Origin: Cucumis sativus
Taxonomy: Eukaryota; Streptophyta; Magnoliopsida; Cucurbitales; Cucurbitaceae
Assembly: GCF_000004075.3 (NCBI RefSeq)
Contig: NC_026657.2
Coordinates: 32,846,732 to 32,910,731 of the forward strand
DNA length: 64,000 nucleotides
Direction: 5' to 3'
This document shows positions 23,147-35,663 of the stretch, piece by piece; the first letter of the stretch is position 1, and every line of letters starts with the position of its first letter. Both the position numbers and the translations under genes were made by a program. The notes beneath the pieces were generated by a model. The model was given only the letters and a program-made list of their open reading frames with translations. It was not told the origin of the DNA and made no database searches.

Positions 23147-26100
23147 ATGGGTTTGGAAATTATGGATCCAAACACCTGCATCAGGGGCTGCTGCTCCACC
23201 AATTCGATTCCTCTTCATCTTCAACCTTCCGCTTTCACGCTGCTCTCTCCAATTGCCCGAGGTAAGCACTCAACGCTGCACTGATTGATTCCGGTTCAAT
23301 TGCATGAGACATTTTGTTGAGATATTGGATTTTTATGGAATGGTGATGCAGGGGGCGAGAGTACTGTGTATGAAGGAAGGTTGGATGGTAGAAAAGTGGC
23401 TGTAAAGAAGCCTATATTGTCTACTTCTGAGGAATTGGATAAATTTCATAAGGAGCTCCAGTTGCTATGGTTAGTCTCTCTTTATTTTATCTTATATTTT
23501 TCAATAAAGTGAAAGAATGTGAAAGTGCAAACAGAAAAACAAGTTTACAGGCATAGTAAAATTTTCTTTCCATGAAGTGAATTAGATCATCCAGGCATAG
23601 TAAAATTGGTTGCAGCAAATGCGAAGCCACCTAACTACATGTTTTTCTTTGAATACTACGAGTCTCCAAATCTTGCGGAGAAATTGCATGTTGAAGAATG
23701 GAATCCAAGTATCAATCAGGTGCTTATGATCACCCTAGAGTTAGGTAATTTTTTCCACTATCAGTTCTGATAACATGTTCTTTGTTCTCTATATCAAGTA
23801 GTTTATCTTTTACCTTTCTGTCAACTGTTCTTCATTTTTACAATTTGAGTGTTTTGTTTTCTGTATTTGTACCTTTTTCTCTCCTCAAACTCTGGGTTTT
23901 ACCCTTCTTTATGCATCGAGTAATTTAACAATGGTAGAGTAGTTCCTATAATCAATTTGTGATTCTAAATGTTGATGTGATTTTTCAATTTTATGAATAT
24001 CCATAGACATTCTTGATAATCAACGAACTCATAAGAAATTTTAATTTAATAAGTAAAGATGTCACACCAATTAAATAATTTATTCCAGTGAAGAAATGGA
24101 GCTTTCACCAAGTAAAAGAAAAGAATATAAAGGAGACCATATGTAAGGTACGTTGTTAGAGATATTAGTTAGAGCTCAAGGGTAATTAAATTAGAGAGTT
24201 AGTTAGTGTATTTGGTTATGAAGAGGCAGGGAGATGAGCGAAGCAGATAATTGTTGAGTGATCTATTTCTAACAAGTAATAATAAAAGAATTTGAGAGAC
24301 GCCTAGAGCAAGGCATTAAACCTAGCAAGGGTATTTGCTAAGTACACTACCATCCTTGAAGGGAGGATTAAAGTTAACATTCTTCATGATGAGACGGAAG
24401 TCCTTGTTAAAGCTATAGTTTAACAGAGGTCCAACTAACGTTGGTTATTTTATTTTCTATTGTCAGCAATTTAAGACCTTATCTGGTGATTTTTTTTCCC
24501 CATATTTCACAAACATTTTAGCTGCATACGTGTTAGCTAAACACTTAGCTATTGGCACACAATTTTCCTTGTTTTTCAACTTTTTCGTACAAATATAAAC
24601 AATAAAGTTGCTGTCGCAGATACAATAAAACTTGTATAAATAGTTTTACGTTCATTTTTAGGCTTAATTAAAGATACATATTTAGTTCATATTCACATTA
24701 TTTTCTTCCAGCAAAGACTTTGCAGTATTTGCATAACTTGGGGATTGTACATAGGGATGTGAAACCAGCAAACGTTCTTGTAAGTGACTTCCAGATTACT
24801 TTGTTAAACTGATCATTTTCTTGTCCTAAAGATGTGAAACTTTTCAAGTGGTATGCCCTTTGCTGGGTTGTACTTGGCACTAAGCTTTGGTGATGTTCTG
24901 GTGCAGCTTGACAAAGATTTGCATCCATACTTGGCTGATTTTGGTTTAGCAATACACCAGAAGTATCTGAAAGAAGTTTCTGCTGAAAATTGGAAGTCAT
25001 CTGGCAAGCCAACAGGTGGTTTCTATAAGAAAAGCATGGTTGGGACACTCATTTATATGGCACCTGAGATATTGAGGAAGGAAATACATACAGACCTATC
25101 AGACGTCTATAGTTTTGGCATCCTAATGAAGTAAGACTTCGTAATACTTGTTAATTTATTTTTACAAATTTGTGACTTTGCTTGTGTGAACTACGTAGCA
25201 AGAGAGAATTTAAAAAGCACACATTTTTAAGGAGCTACATCTCCTCTACCGAAAGAAAATTCAGTCGATGAATAGAGGCTAGATTTCCTACTTGGAATCT
25301 TTTATGTGTGACAGCAGTCATACTGTAGAACTTTGCTTGATGGATTTGGATATTATATGCCTTTGGGTTGTCAATAGGCCTCTTAATTGTCAGGCTAAAA
25401 TATTCTTTGAATTGTGTTTAACCTATCATAAAAAACCAACAAAATAAAGAAAGAAAGAAAAGAGCGGAAGAAGCTGCCCAAAATATAATTAGGGTTTAAA
25501 TCAACTTTGTTTTACTTTGGTCCATTAAAATATAATTAGGGTTTAAATCTTGATTATGTGACTTTTTGGTTGCAGTGAGCTTTTGACTGGTGTTGTTCCA
25601 TATACTGATCTTCGTACTGAAGCACAGGTCAGATATGTTGAATTAATTAATTCCTTTACCAATGAACATTAGATATTTATTAAGTAACAGTCCATTGTAT
25701 ATTTCAAACATTTCTTGCAGATGTGTTCTGCTATTGATTGAGGTGAATGTATATGGACATGGAACATTTAACAATATATGTGATATATCTTTTGAAACGT
25801 TTTTGTGAATATACTACAGTCAACTCCCAAGTTAGGGTTACCATGTACTTGCTTTTTGTCCTTTTTTTTCTTTAATGATTATTATTATTTCTGTGTTATT
25901 CCGACAGATCATGTATATTGATTGCACCTCACTCTGTTGTAAAAGAGACAGCCTAGTTGCTACTGGTTTTTAACATATATTGATTGATAGAAATGGCGTA
26001 ATTGAAAGACCTTATAATTTATGCAGCTAAGTTAAAACATTCTAAACTATTTAGAAGCTAAATTGAAAAACAGCTCAAGCAATAGTGTGAAAATATAAAT

Positions 26101-29100
26101 CTAGCCTTCGTTTTGTTAATGAAATAATTTCTTACCGAGAAAAATTAAGGGGGTAAAAATCTTGGATTGAAAAGCTTTACTTGTTTGGAAAATCCTATCC
26201 TCTATGCGGCCGTTATTGGCATATCACAACTCTATTATCACATTTCATATCTATACTTAGCAGTGATGCATGAAAATATGTGGTTTATCCTTTCTTTTTC
26301 AAAGCACTTGATGGCTATATGACTGGTGTGAATTTTCATTGGGCAGGCCCACACTGTACTGGAAATGAATTATACAGAGCAGCTGCTTACGGCAGCTATT
26401 GTTTCAGATGGCTTGCGGCCAGCCCTTCCTAGTGATGAGTCAGGCACACCATCTAGGTTGTTATCACTTATACAGTCGTGCTGGGATGCAAATCCTAAAA
26501 ACAGACCATCTTTTTCTGATATAGTTATGGACTTGGAGTCAATTTGGGAGAGTAGAAAAAGTTTAGAATCTGTTTCCTCTGGACAACTTGATTTGTGTGG
26601 TAGGCTTAGTGATGCTAATGAACATGATTGTGCGTATCGAGAAGAAATTAACTGGTCAAATCAGGGAGAACATTGTTCTCAAAAGTTTTCTGGAGATAGG
26701 TGTGGTTTGAATGAATGGCTTGACCACTCAACAGACCAATTGGCATACCGCCCAACACTTTCTTGTGGATCATTCTCCACCCGTGGGATGAGAGAGACCA
26801 TGGAGGACTCTCATTTCCTTTTGCCTCACTTCTGCAGTGATGAAAACATCCATGCCTTTGGGATCTTTGATGGTCATAGAGGTTTGTAATTATAAATTCT
26901 TTTAACTATTATTTGAGTAACTCGGACTGAATTGTATATTACGAATTTAATGAAATTGGTATTTATAAAATAAGTGGCGTTTAAAAAATTGGTGTTTATA
27001 AAAATAAGTGGCATAATTTATACGCCCCATGGCATCAATTGAAAGAGGTATAATTGATGCAATTTACTTGTGCTAGAGAAGGGGACTGCAAACTAGGATT
27101 GGGAGGAGATAATGATTTAGAAAAGAGTTACAAGTATGTGCTGCGGGAAGTGGATTCAAATCAAACCTTACAGCAACCATTAATGAGAGCGGTTGGGATG
27201 AAAGTTACATAACAAGAATAGAAGGAATTAGGAAAAAGGGTAGTTATTGCATGGTTAGTTGGGTTCCCTAGAAAACTCCTAAAACTTGGTTCATGCTATA
27301 ATTGAATGAAAGCAGTTGCTCTAGGAATGGAAGCTGTATGAATGATGGGCCTTGATTCAATTTACCTAATATCCTAGGAAGTGGAAATTGGGCTGGGGCA
27401 TTGTTTTAGAAATGGCAGTGAGCACCTTCAGCAGTGACATGAGGCAGGTATTGAGGTTGTACTTTAATTTATTTTATTATTAGAAAATGAAATAGTATAT
27501 GTTCCAGAGGCCTAATTTCTCTAAAAAATTACATATCTAGGGTACCTTTCATATTTAGAACCATAGCTAATATTTGGGGAAGTACAATGTTGTAGTTTAA
27601 AGAGAACTTTTATTAAGGAATTATATTTGCTATGCTAGACAGCCTTCTGGCCTCTAATCTGTTGCCTTCTTACCAAGTACTACTCACTTCGATGTCCTAC
27701 AAGTATGTGAAATATCCAATGCTGTAACTTTAAAGTATGCAGGTGCAGCAGCTGCTGAGTTTTCAGCTCAAGCAATTCCTGGATTCTTGCAAAGAGCATT
27801 TTCCACGAGAAGGTTTTCATTCTTTCTTTTAATATTTTCCATTTTTTCACTTTTTCAGCACTTTAATTTTTATATACTCAGATGGAATTTACTGTGTGCA
27901 GTCCTGCAGATGTATTGATGGAAGCATTTGTAAAAACGGACATTGAGTTTAGAAAAGAACTCGAGTTCTTTCGCAAATCCAAGAAACTTAAACAGAAAGA
28001 CTGGCATCCTGGTTGCACTGCTGTTGTTGCTCTAATTGTTAGAGACAAGCTTTTTGCTGCCAATGCTGGTGATTGCAGGGCAATATTGTGCCGGGCTGGG
28101 GATCCCATTGTTTTAAGTAAGGTGAGCTTCGTTCAAGTTTAGTTTGTTCTTTATTTTTTTAAATCTTTTCATTATATTTTTTTTCTCAACATATCTGAAG
28201 TAATCAACATTTTCTATCAGGATCATGTTGCTAGTTGTCTTGAGGAGAGAGAGCGTGTCATCAATAATGGAGGGCAGGTCAAGTGGCAAGTTGATACATG
28301 GAGGGTTGGTCCGGCTGCTCTTCAGGTCTCTCTTTTGAACTTTATGAAAAACCGAGATCCTGTTTTGCTTTTAGTCGTGTTTTTGAAAGCTGTTTGTTTT
28401 CTCTCCATTTCACTATTGTGGGTTTCACCCTAATTAATGGAACACTTAGTAAACTAAATGACTATTTTTGTGGCTTGGTAAACACCCATTCTTTAGTGAG
28501 TTCTGAAGATGCATATAATGTATTAGCTTAAGCAAGGGATTTAGTAGTGATTTAACTTGGTGTATATTCAAGAGATCCTAAATTTAAATAAAAAAATATA
28601 TAAAAGTTAAATGCACCTAATAAGTTAATTTGGACTCACCAACTTCATAAGTTGATGTTAAATAACTCAACTTCAATAGTGAACACTAATGAAGTTTGCA
28701 CATTTATAATGAATTTTATCTTACAATTCTTCACTCCAAACACAAGCTACACAACTTCCTAACTCAAACATATTAACTCAAGACTTCTCAAGTCAACTAA
28801 ACACAGTACCCCATTCTCTTTGGGCCTAGTGCAACTTAACAAGATTATCTAAAGGCATTTATTTTAAAATTTCACCGTTCACCATCTGCTAATTATTTCA
28901 ATCTTGAAAATCGATGTTATGAAATGCTACTCCATGCTTGGTGGGATTATGCTATGCTTGGCTTTATTGGTTCACTATTCTTCAAGTACACATGGGAATA
29001 CAGGGATTTTCACTTTCAGCCTAAAAGAAAGGAATACATGTCAATTATCACTAAGCTGTGATCACTTTAATGGTGATGGTTGGAGATCTCTGATTATCTT

Positions 29101-30012
29101 ATACGGAGAAACATAAAATACGGACGGAAACCACTAAATCCTATTAGGAACGTACAAAGGGTCAATGCGTTCTCTGGATGGCTTTCTAATCTCCAAAGTA
29201 GACTTTCCAGGCTCACAGTACTGATATTAAAATTTTCCCAAATAATAGTTATAAGCACGTTCACTTTTCAGATCGCAAAATGACCTATCTTTACAAGGAT
29301 AAGATTGTTTGCAGTTGTTGGAAGTAAAAGATGATCAAAACAATAATTTTAGTTGTTTTTTCACAACTAATGATGTTTTTCATCAACTCTTCTACACTCA
29401 AACAGGTAACTCGATCAATTGGCGACGATGATCTGAAGCCAGCTGTGACTGCAGAACCTGAGATAACAGAAACTGTTTTGACATCACAGGATGATTGCCT
29501 GGTAAATTCAATTTACAATTCCTGTTTCATTTCAAAGTTATCTGAAAGGGATCGAGATGGCATAAGAGTTGGTCTGGGTACTTTGATTGTATGTTACAAC
29601 AGTTAGTGACTTAGGTCCTTCATATGGAAAAGTAATTTTGTGATGTAATTCCAACTTGAGATGAGCAATGAAAAAATGAGAGAGAAAAATACAATTTCAG
29701 TAGGTACAACCGTACAAGTAAAATCAAAATAGGCTCTAGCAATTAAACAATATGACTCTTCATAGTTTATATTTCATTCATTACTCTTGATCATGAAACC
29801 ATGACGTTGGATATCAGGTTATGGCTAGTGATGGATTGTGGGATGTCCTTAGCAACTCTGAGGTAGTTGATATAATAAGGGATACCGTCAAAGATCCAGG
29901 AATGTGCTCAAAGCGACTCGCAACAGAAGCGGCAGCTCGGGGCAGCCGCGATAACATCACGGTTATTGTTGTATTTTTACATCCAGTATCTACAATAGAG
30001 AGAATTTATTAA
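23147..30012 (+). CDS. Protein kinase and PP2C-like two-domain protein (At2g40860 type)
   Basis: Twelve exons: 23147-23261, 23352-23469, 23578-23744, 24712-24779, 24907-25130, 25576-25627, 26347-26881, 27743-27812, 27902-28121, 28221-28325, 29406-29501 and 29818-30012, giving 654 aa. The N-terminal kinase (about 30-320) has VAVKK (Lys57), HRDVKPANVL (147-156), ADFGLA (DFG 167-169) and MAPEI. The C-terminal PP2C domain (about 385-654) has RETMEDSH (acidic pair 401-402), FGIFDGHRG (DGH at 423-425), GDCRAILCRAGDP, TRSIGDDDLKP, MASDGLWDVL and RGSRDNITVIVV. All catalytic motifs of both halves look intact, though the PP2C motif reads DGHRG where most plant PP2Cs have DGHGG. From the start MGLEIMDPNTCIRGCC the match to the single Arabidopsis gene of this architecture runs end to end. 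A kinase and phosphatase in one chain suggests self-reversing signalling; substrates are unknown. Confidence 0.94.
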
Positions 30013-32422
30013 GTGGTGTAATTAAGATGCCTCTTCTACCTACCATAATGAAAAAGGTACAGCTACTTCTAACACAGCTATTTCCAAAAAAAAGAAAATG
30101 CAATAATGCTTCTGAAGAATCAATTGTTCATAACTTTCAAAGATGTTGTGAGTTGAATATGTATTGTGTAATACATGCATTGGATTCGTAGGGAAAGACT
30201 TGTAAAATGAGTGCAGCGAAGGAAATTAAGTATTTATTCACTGTTGTTTGTTCTTAAAGTTGAATTGAAGTTGTTCTGAATATAATATATGTATTTATGT
30301 ATTGTTATGGAATAAATTTAAGAAAAACGTAAATGAATAAATATTAGATAATTGAAAATATAAAGTCTAAAATTGAATCAATCTCAAACGATAGACTAAT
30401 ATCTTAACATAAAATATACTTTGTAACCTAATTCTTACAACTTTAGCGCTAATAGAATAAAAGCATGTATGGTAAGAATTTAAATGAAAACAGAATTGAG
30501 TTTCGTATTTCGTATTTCTATATGTGTTTGGTAACAGATTTATAACTAGATTCTAATTTTGAACAATTGATTTAAATTAATTATAGTTATCTACAGTATG
30601 TGTACGGTAGCATATTTTAATGTGCATACTATAATAATCGAGAATATAATAACTAAAACAGAAGGCTACCAACATCGACAAATTTAGTATGCTCTTATAA
30701 GAATATTATTATATATATATGAATCCAACCACTAACTTGGAACACTCCCATAATTTTCAAATAATAAGATGAGGATAAAATTAAATCCATCAGTGAAGAA
30801 ATATTAAATATTTTATGAGTAGATAAATATGATTTTGAGTTGTATTAATTTTAACTCAATTTTATAAATTATAACCCTTTAAATTTTAAATTAGTAATTG
30901 TTTTAGGTTACGTATCAATTTAAACCATCAACTTTCACGATAGTGTTCAAGTAAAAAATATAATAACGAATTTAATTTGATACATTTATAAAATTTTAGA
31001 GTCTAAATTAATACACCTGTAAAAATTTATGATCTAAATTGATACAATTATTAGTTAAAAGTTAGAATTAAGGCAACTTTTAAAAGTTCATGATTTAAAT
31101 TGATAAAAACTTCAAAGTTTAGGTCTATAAATTGATATTTTAATTTTGTATCTAATAATTTTCTAATAAAAAATAGGATAATTTACATAAATAAAAAAAT
31201 TAGGGTAATTTACATAAATATAGCAAAATCTCAAAATACTTACGAATAAGAAGCACATAAAACCATATACTTTCTAAATATTTCAAGTTTGTCCTTGTCG
31301 TTTTTTAATTTCACGCTCCTGTTATTTCTTCAAACCGATGGTCACCGAGAGTTCTCTTTCTTCAAATGTATTTTTTCTTTTATATACATTTTTTAAAATC
31401 ATGATCATTGTTCTACAATTTTTTTTTAAATTATACTTTTGATATTATTATCTTTGTTTTCAATCAATCATCAATTTTGTATTGTTTTTTTCATTGTATC
31501 GTGGACAAAATGAGTTACATAATTGTTTACTAGAGTTTCTCAAAACCATAGTTTATCATAAACTAACAATCGTGTATCATGAAACTACATGATCATATAT
31601 CGGACTAGGACATTTTTTATATTTTTCATGGTAGACCTATGGACTTTCTTCGTTTTTAAAATTGTAAATATTTTTTTGATTTGTTATATATATATTTTTT
31701 AAATCCCTAAAAATTCTATACCTAAAATAAGTCATGAATTTTATTAAGAGAAATTATCTTCTTTTTTCTTTTTTCTTTCCTTTTGAAAAAAAGAAATAAA
31801 TTGTCTTCGCAAAACCCAAAGAGATAATTGGATGAGAATGATTAAATATATGATTTATTTATTTTGCAAAAGAGAAGAGTGAGAGAAGATAAAGATGAAC
31901 AAATAATAATGAAGAGATGGTTTCTAAATCAACTTAATTCCATCTTCTCCGGTGAAATCAATTATTACATTCCAATTTCCAAACAATACCAAACTAAATC
32001 TCTCTCTCTCATTTGTAGTTACCTTTTATATTTACCATTCACTATTTCATTTCCTCTCTCTCTTTTGTACTTTCCTTCTTTACCTTTAAACCCTAATGTC
32101 CATTAACCCACTTCATCCATCTCCATGTCTTCCAAATCAACACGAACTCACTCATTTTAATCTCTTCTCTCCTCTTATTCTTTTTTGTCTAAAATTTCCT
32201 CAATTTTATATACCATATCACATATAAACACATTTAGGGTATCTATATATATATATATTGATTGATACACAACCAGAGATAAAGTTAATTCCTTCTTCCC
32301 AAAAAAATTGATTATGACCTACTTTCCATTAATTGGGTATACTCCTCAATAGTCAATATTAATCTTCCAAAACAGATACTCTTTCCTTATTTAATATCCC
32401 AACTTTGTTTAATTCTCCCCTC
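30013..32422. other. AT-rich spacer upstream of the zinc-finger gene
   Basis: Contains the 3' UTR of the kinase/phosphatase gene (to about 30250), then very AT-rich DNA. A small direct repeat (aatttacataaat) occurs at about 31180-31225. A pyrimidine-rich promoter stretch lies at about 31980-32200. No gene recognised. Confidence 0.5.
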
Positions 32423-32430
32423 TATAAATA
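32423..32430 (+). promoter_or_regulatory. TATA box of the C2H2 zinc-finger gene
   Basis: TATAAATA, 89 bases before the ATG at 32519, in a C-rich context (ctcccctctataaatacacc). This places the transcription start near 32455-32460 and gives a leader of about 60 bases. Confidence 0.6.
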
Positions 32431-32518
32431 CACCCTAACCTTTAATTACAACTTCTAAACCATCTCTTGATCTACTAATACTTCTTCTCTTAAACCCTCT
32501 TTACACTTTATACCCAAT

Positions 32519-33178
32519 ATGTCTTCTTCTGACAAACCCATTAATTCAGATGATGAACATTGCAATCAAGATCAAGATTCCTCCAAAGTTCCTGAATCCG
32601 AGCAACAAAAACAACCCGAGACCGAAACCAAAACAAAGGATGAAACCCGAGTTTTCTACTGCAAATTCTGCAGTAGAAAGTTCTCCAATCTACAAGCATT
32701 AGGAGGCCATCAAAACGCCCATAAACGAGAAAGAGATATTGCCAAAAGAGAGAAGGCCGCCGCCGCAGCAGCAGCCGCCGGTGGAAGAACGACGGACGCC
32801 TTTGATTCAATTGGCTCTTTTTACCATCCTTACTATTCAGCAATGGCGATTCACTGTCTGCGAAACAAATCCCCTGGGATTCCGATTCGGCCCCAATCGG
32901 TGATTCGTAAACCGAGTCGGTCTCGAGTTGAATTGGGCGGCGGCGCCACCGCTGCTGCCTATGGATACCGGTGGTGGCCGAGAGAACAGTACCTGGCGGC
33001 GGCGGTGGTGGCGCAACAGCAACAAATACAAAGTGGGGGATTGTTACAAGGCGTTAACAATGGATTTGCATCCATGGCTATGGCGAATAGAAACGCTTCT
33101 TCTTCTTCTTCTTCTTCGCAGATTTTTGGTGCTGATCAGTACATTGTCAATGGCCTTGATTTATCTCTCAAACTTTGA
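32519..33178 (+). CDS. Single C2H2 zinc-finger protein with C-terminal EAR motif
   Basis: Intronless, 219 aa. One plant-type finger at about 46-68 with Cys48, Cys51, His64 and His68 and the plant-specific QALGGH (59-64), followed by [14 protein letters not shown] as in the ZFP1/ZFP3/ZFP4/ZFP7 subgroup. An acidic/polar N-terminus precedes it. After the finger come an alanine run (about 80-87), a glycine/alanine stretch, a Gln run and a serine run of eight encoded by TCT/TCA-type repeats. The protein ends in LDLSLKL, a DLELL/LxLxL-type EAR repression motif that recruits TOPLESS-type co-repressors in known cases. This suggests a nuclear transcriptional repressor in developmental or ABA/trichome-type regulation; the exact orthologue cannot be fixed here. 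The homopolymer runs are simple-sequence-encoded and may vary in length between accessions. Confidence 0.9.
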   Translation: MSSSDKPINSDDEHCNQDQDSSKVPESEQQKQPETETKTKDETRVFYCKFCSRKFSNLQALGGHQNAHKRERDIAKREKAAAAAAAAGGRTTDAFDSIGSFYHPYYSAMAIHCLRNKSPGIPIRPQSVIRKPSRSRVELGGGATAAAYGYRWWPREQYLAAAVVAQQQQIQSGGLLQGVNNGFASMAMANRNASSSSSSSQIFGADQYIVNGLDLSLKL

Positions 33179-34502
33179 TTTTTCTTTTCTTTAAATGTAA
33201 TTTGAAATTCATTGTTTCTGTTTTTTTTTTTTCTTTTCGATTAAATTATTACATTATTATTTAAATTTTATAAATACACTTTTATTAATTTTATTAATTG
33301 GTAAAAACATATTAATTTAAATTGTATTGTATTTATAAAACTAATTACATAGAGACAGACAAATTATAAATTTTTACCAAATAGTTGGTTTAATTTTATT
33401 TTAATTAACAATTATATGTTAATATAAAATAATTGAAGATCTTTTTCAAAAGATATATAAAGATTAGAGAAGAAAGCATTTGGTAATAATTGGAGAATGT
33501 CTAATTTAAATTTAATATGCTTGTTTGTGAAAAAGAAATATTAACATACATTTGGAAATATATACATGCAAATTATTATTGTTATTTTTTTAATAATGTT
33601 TGTTATATGTAATAGGAAACCTAATAATGATATTTATTTTAATATGGCATACTACATATATGTATCTATGGTTTGTTATTAACCTTTAATTGAATGCTAA
33701 ACTCATTTTGACCCACATTTTTTAATGATAAATAAAAGATATCTAAATTAAGGACGTAGATTTGATCCATATAATTTGAAGAAAGATAGAATTTAATCTT
33801 TGTTGATTTTAATTATAATTTAGATTGGCTAGTCAATATTATCCTCGTAAATAATCTCTATGGTATAGATTATTTGTCAAGCTATATATGAACAATGTAT
33901 TAGGTATAACCAAACTATAAGGACAAATTTTAATTAAATGATACAAAGTGGCCGTTTAGAATGATTTTATAAACCTCGAAGACCAAAGTGTTACTTTTGA
34001 AAATTTAAGGACCTAATAGACATTAACTTCAAATCCTAATGAGAATGGTGTATTTTACCCTTAATTAAAACTAAGAATTTTTAGGGTTATTGGATTGGTT
34101 ATTATTTGCTTGGTTATAATACTCTATGTTTGAGGTCTATCCTTGAGTTACTATATAAGGACTAATCTTTAGTTAAAGTATGTTGGGACGCTTGAAAAAC
34201 AACAAAAAAAAAAAAATTATGATAATAGGATTCATGTCACTACAATTTCTAAATTACAAAACTAGCAAATTTAATAGTCGATAACCGTCGACAGTTGTAT
34301 GATAGGTCGTTTGATAGTTGTATGATATTATTAATTATTTGTCATACTTGTCATATTTGTCCTATTCGAAATAAACAAAGAAGATGTGTCAAAGACTATT
34401 TTTTTTTTTATAAATGTTTTCGTCATCCAATGTAATTTTTCAATATTATTTTGGTATCCATAATTTAGAATTGGTTCAATTATAGTAGCCATACATTCCA
34501 CA
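33179..34502. other. AT-rich spacer
   Basis: 3' UTR of the zinc-finger gene followed by very AT-rich sequence without a recognisable gene, RNA or clear repeat. Confidence 0.5.
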
Positions 34503-34799
34503 AAAAGAAAATTGGTAAAAATAGCACACTTTAGATTTTTATTTTTAAAAATAGCACGTTTTTTAAAACTCGAAAAACTGTTTTTCGATCAATCTCGAGA
34601 GATCTTAGGCAGAATCTATAGCTTTTTCAGTTTCTCTTGAGATTTGAAAATGTTTGAATAATTTTTTTGAGACACTTAAGAAAAAATAATAATAAGATCG
34701 GTCAAGATTTGAAAAATAGTATAATGCACATTAATTTTTTTTTAAATGTGCTACTTTTAAAAACGAAAAGAAAGGGTACTTTTACCGATTTCCTTTTAT
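34503..34799. repeat. Possible MITE with imperfect terminal inverted repeats
   Basis: The left end (34503-34560) and the complement of the right end (34741-34799) align over roughly 55 bases with a moderate number of mismatches. They share blocks such as ggtaaaa, a pyrimidine-rich middle, and tttttaaaaatagcac against tttttaaaagtagcac. The interior of about 180 bases is non-coding. The size of about 300 bp, AT-richness and long inverted ends fit a miniature inverted-repeat DNA transposon of the Mutator-like kind. I could not define a target-site duplication. It lies about 230 bp upstream of an exonuclease gene. Confidence 0.5.
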
Positions 34800-35030
34800 C
34801 AAAGTTAAAAATGGAGGACTAAATGGTATTTTTACTTTTTATTCTTACAAACTTGCCGAGCAAGCTTTAATAATCGAAATTAAAATTTTTAAAAAATAAT
34901 ATGAAAAACTCAAAACCGTCGCTTTTTAAAAATAAAACTCAAAACCGTTGCGTTTCTGATTTATCGTCGTCTCTATCATTTTCATTCACTGTTCCCCAAG
35001 CCAAAACCCTACGCCAATTCTCCCGCCTTC

Positions 35031-35663
35031 ATGGCCACTCTCACCATTTCCGACCGCCAAATCCCCCTCAACTCCCACGACTATTACGACATTACTTTCG
35101 ACGACGATGAAATCCTCACTCTCGTCACTGCTTCCCCTTCCATGGTCGACATGTGGATCTCCGAAATCCTCCGTATTCACCGCCGTAGACTCCACCGTCT
35201 CGTCGTTGGTCTTGACGTTGAGTGGCGTCCTAACTTCGATCGTCATTTTCGTAACCCCGTCGCCACTTTACAACTCTGCGTCGGTCGCCGCTGCCTCATT
35301 TTCCAACTCATCCACGCATCTGAAACTCCTCAGTCTTTGATCGATTTCTTGGAGGATGATACTTTCACTTTTGTTGGCGTTGGAATCGACAATGACGTTC
35401 TCAAGCTCTACAATGATTACGATCTGAATGTTGCTAACACTGTTGATCTTAGGGAGTTGGCTGCGGATGAGATGCAGAGTGATGAGTTTAGGACTGCCGG
35501 ATTGAAGACTTTGGGGAGAGAGGTTCTTGGAAGGGAGATTGATAAGCCGAGAAATGTGAAGTTAAGTCGGTGGGATCGTCAATGGCTGAACCCTGCTCAG
35601 ATACTCTATGCTACTGTTGATGCATTTTTGTCGTTTGAGATTGGAAGGTATCTGCTGAGTTGA
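35031..35663 (+). CDS. Werner-type 3'-5' exonuclease domain protein, copy A
   Basis: Intronless, 210 aa, a single DEDDy (RNase D/WRN-exo) domain filling the protein. Exo I is GLDVEWRP (Asp62, Glu64), Exo II is FVGVGIDNDVLKL (Asp122) and Exo III is ILYATVDAF (Tyr193, Asp197), so all catalytic residues are present. The N-terminal block HDYYDITFDDDEILTL and PSMVDMWIS are shared with the two other copies in this window. The family hydrolyses DNA or RNA from the 3' end; Arabidopsis AtWEX acts in gene silencing, but these short intronless relatives form a separate plant group of mostly unknown role. No organelle-targeting extension is obvious. The start fits the shared N-terminus of the copies. Confidence 0.9.
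   Translation: MATLTISDRQIPLNSHDYYDITFDDDEILTLVTASPSMVDMWISEILRIHRRRLHRLVVGLDVEWRPNFDRHFRNPVATLQLCVGRRCLIFQLIHASETPQSLIDFLEDDTFTFVGVGIDNDVLKLYNDYDLNVANTVDLRELAADEMQSDEFRTAGLKTLGREVLGREIDKPRNVKLSRWDRQWLNPAQILYATVDAFLSFEIGRYLLS

Noticed and set aside
24130-24400. Solo-LTR-like sequence in kinase/phosphatase intron 3
   Set aside because: It starts in a way reminiscent of LTR ends, but no target duplication or paired end could be defined.
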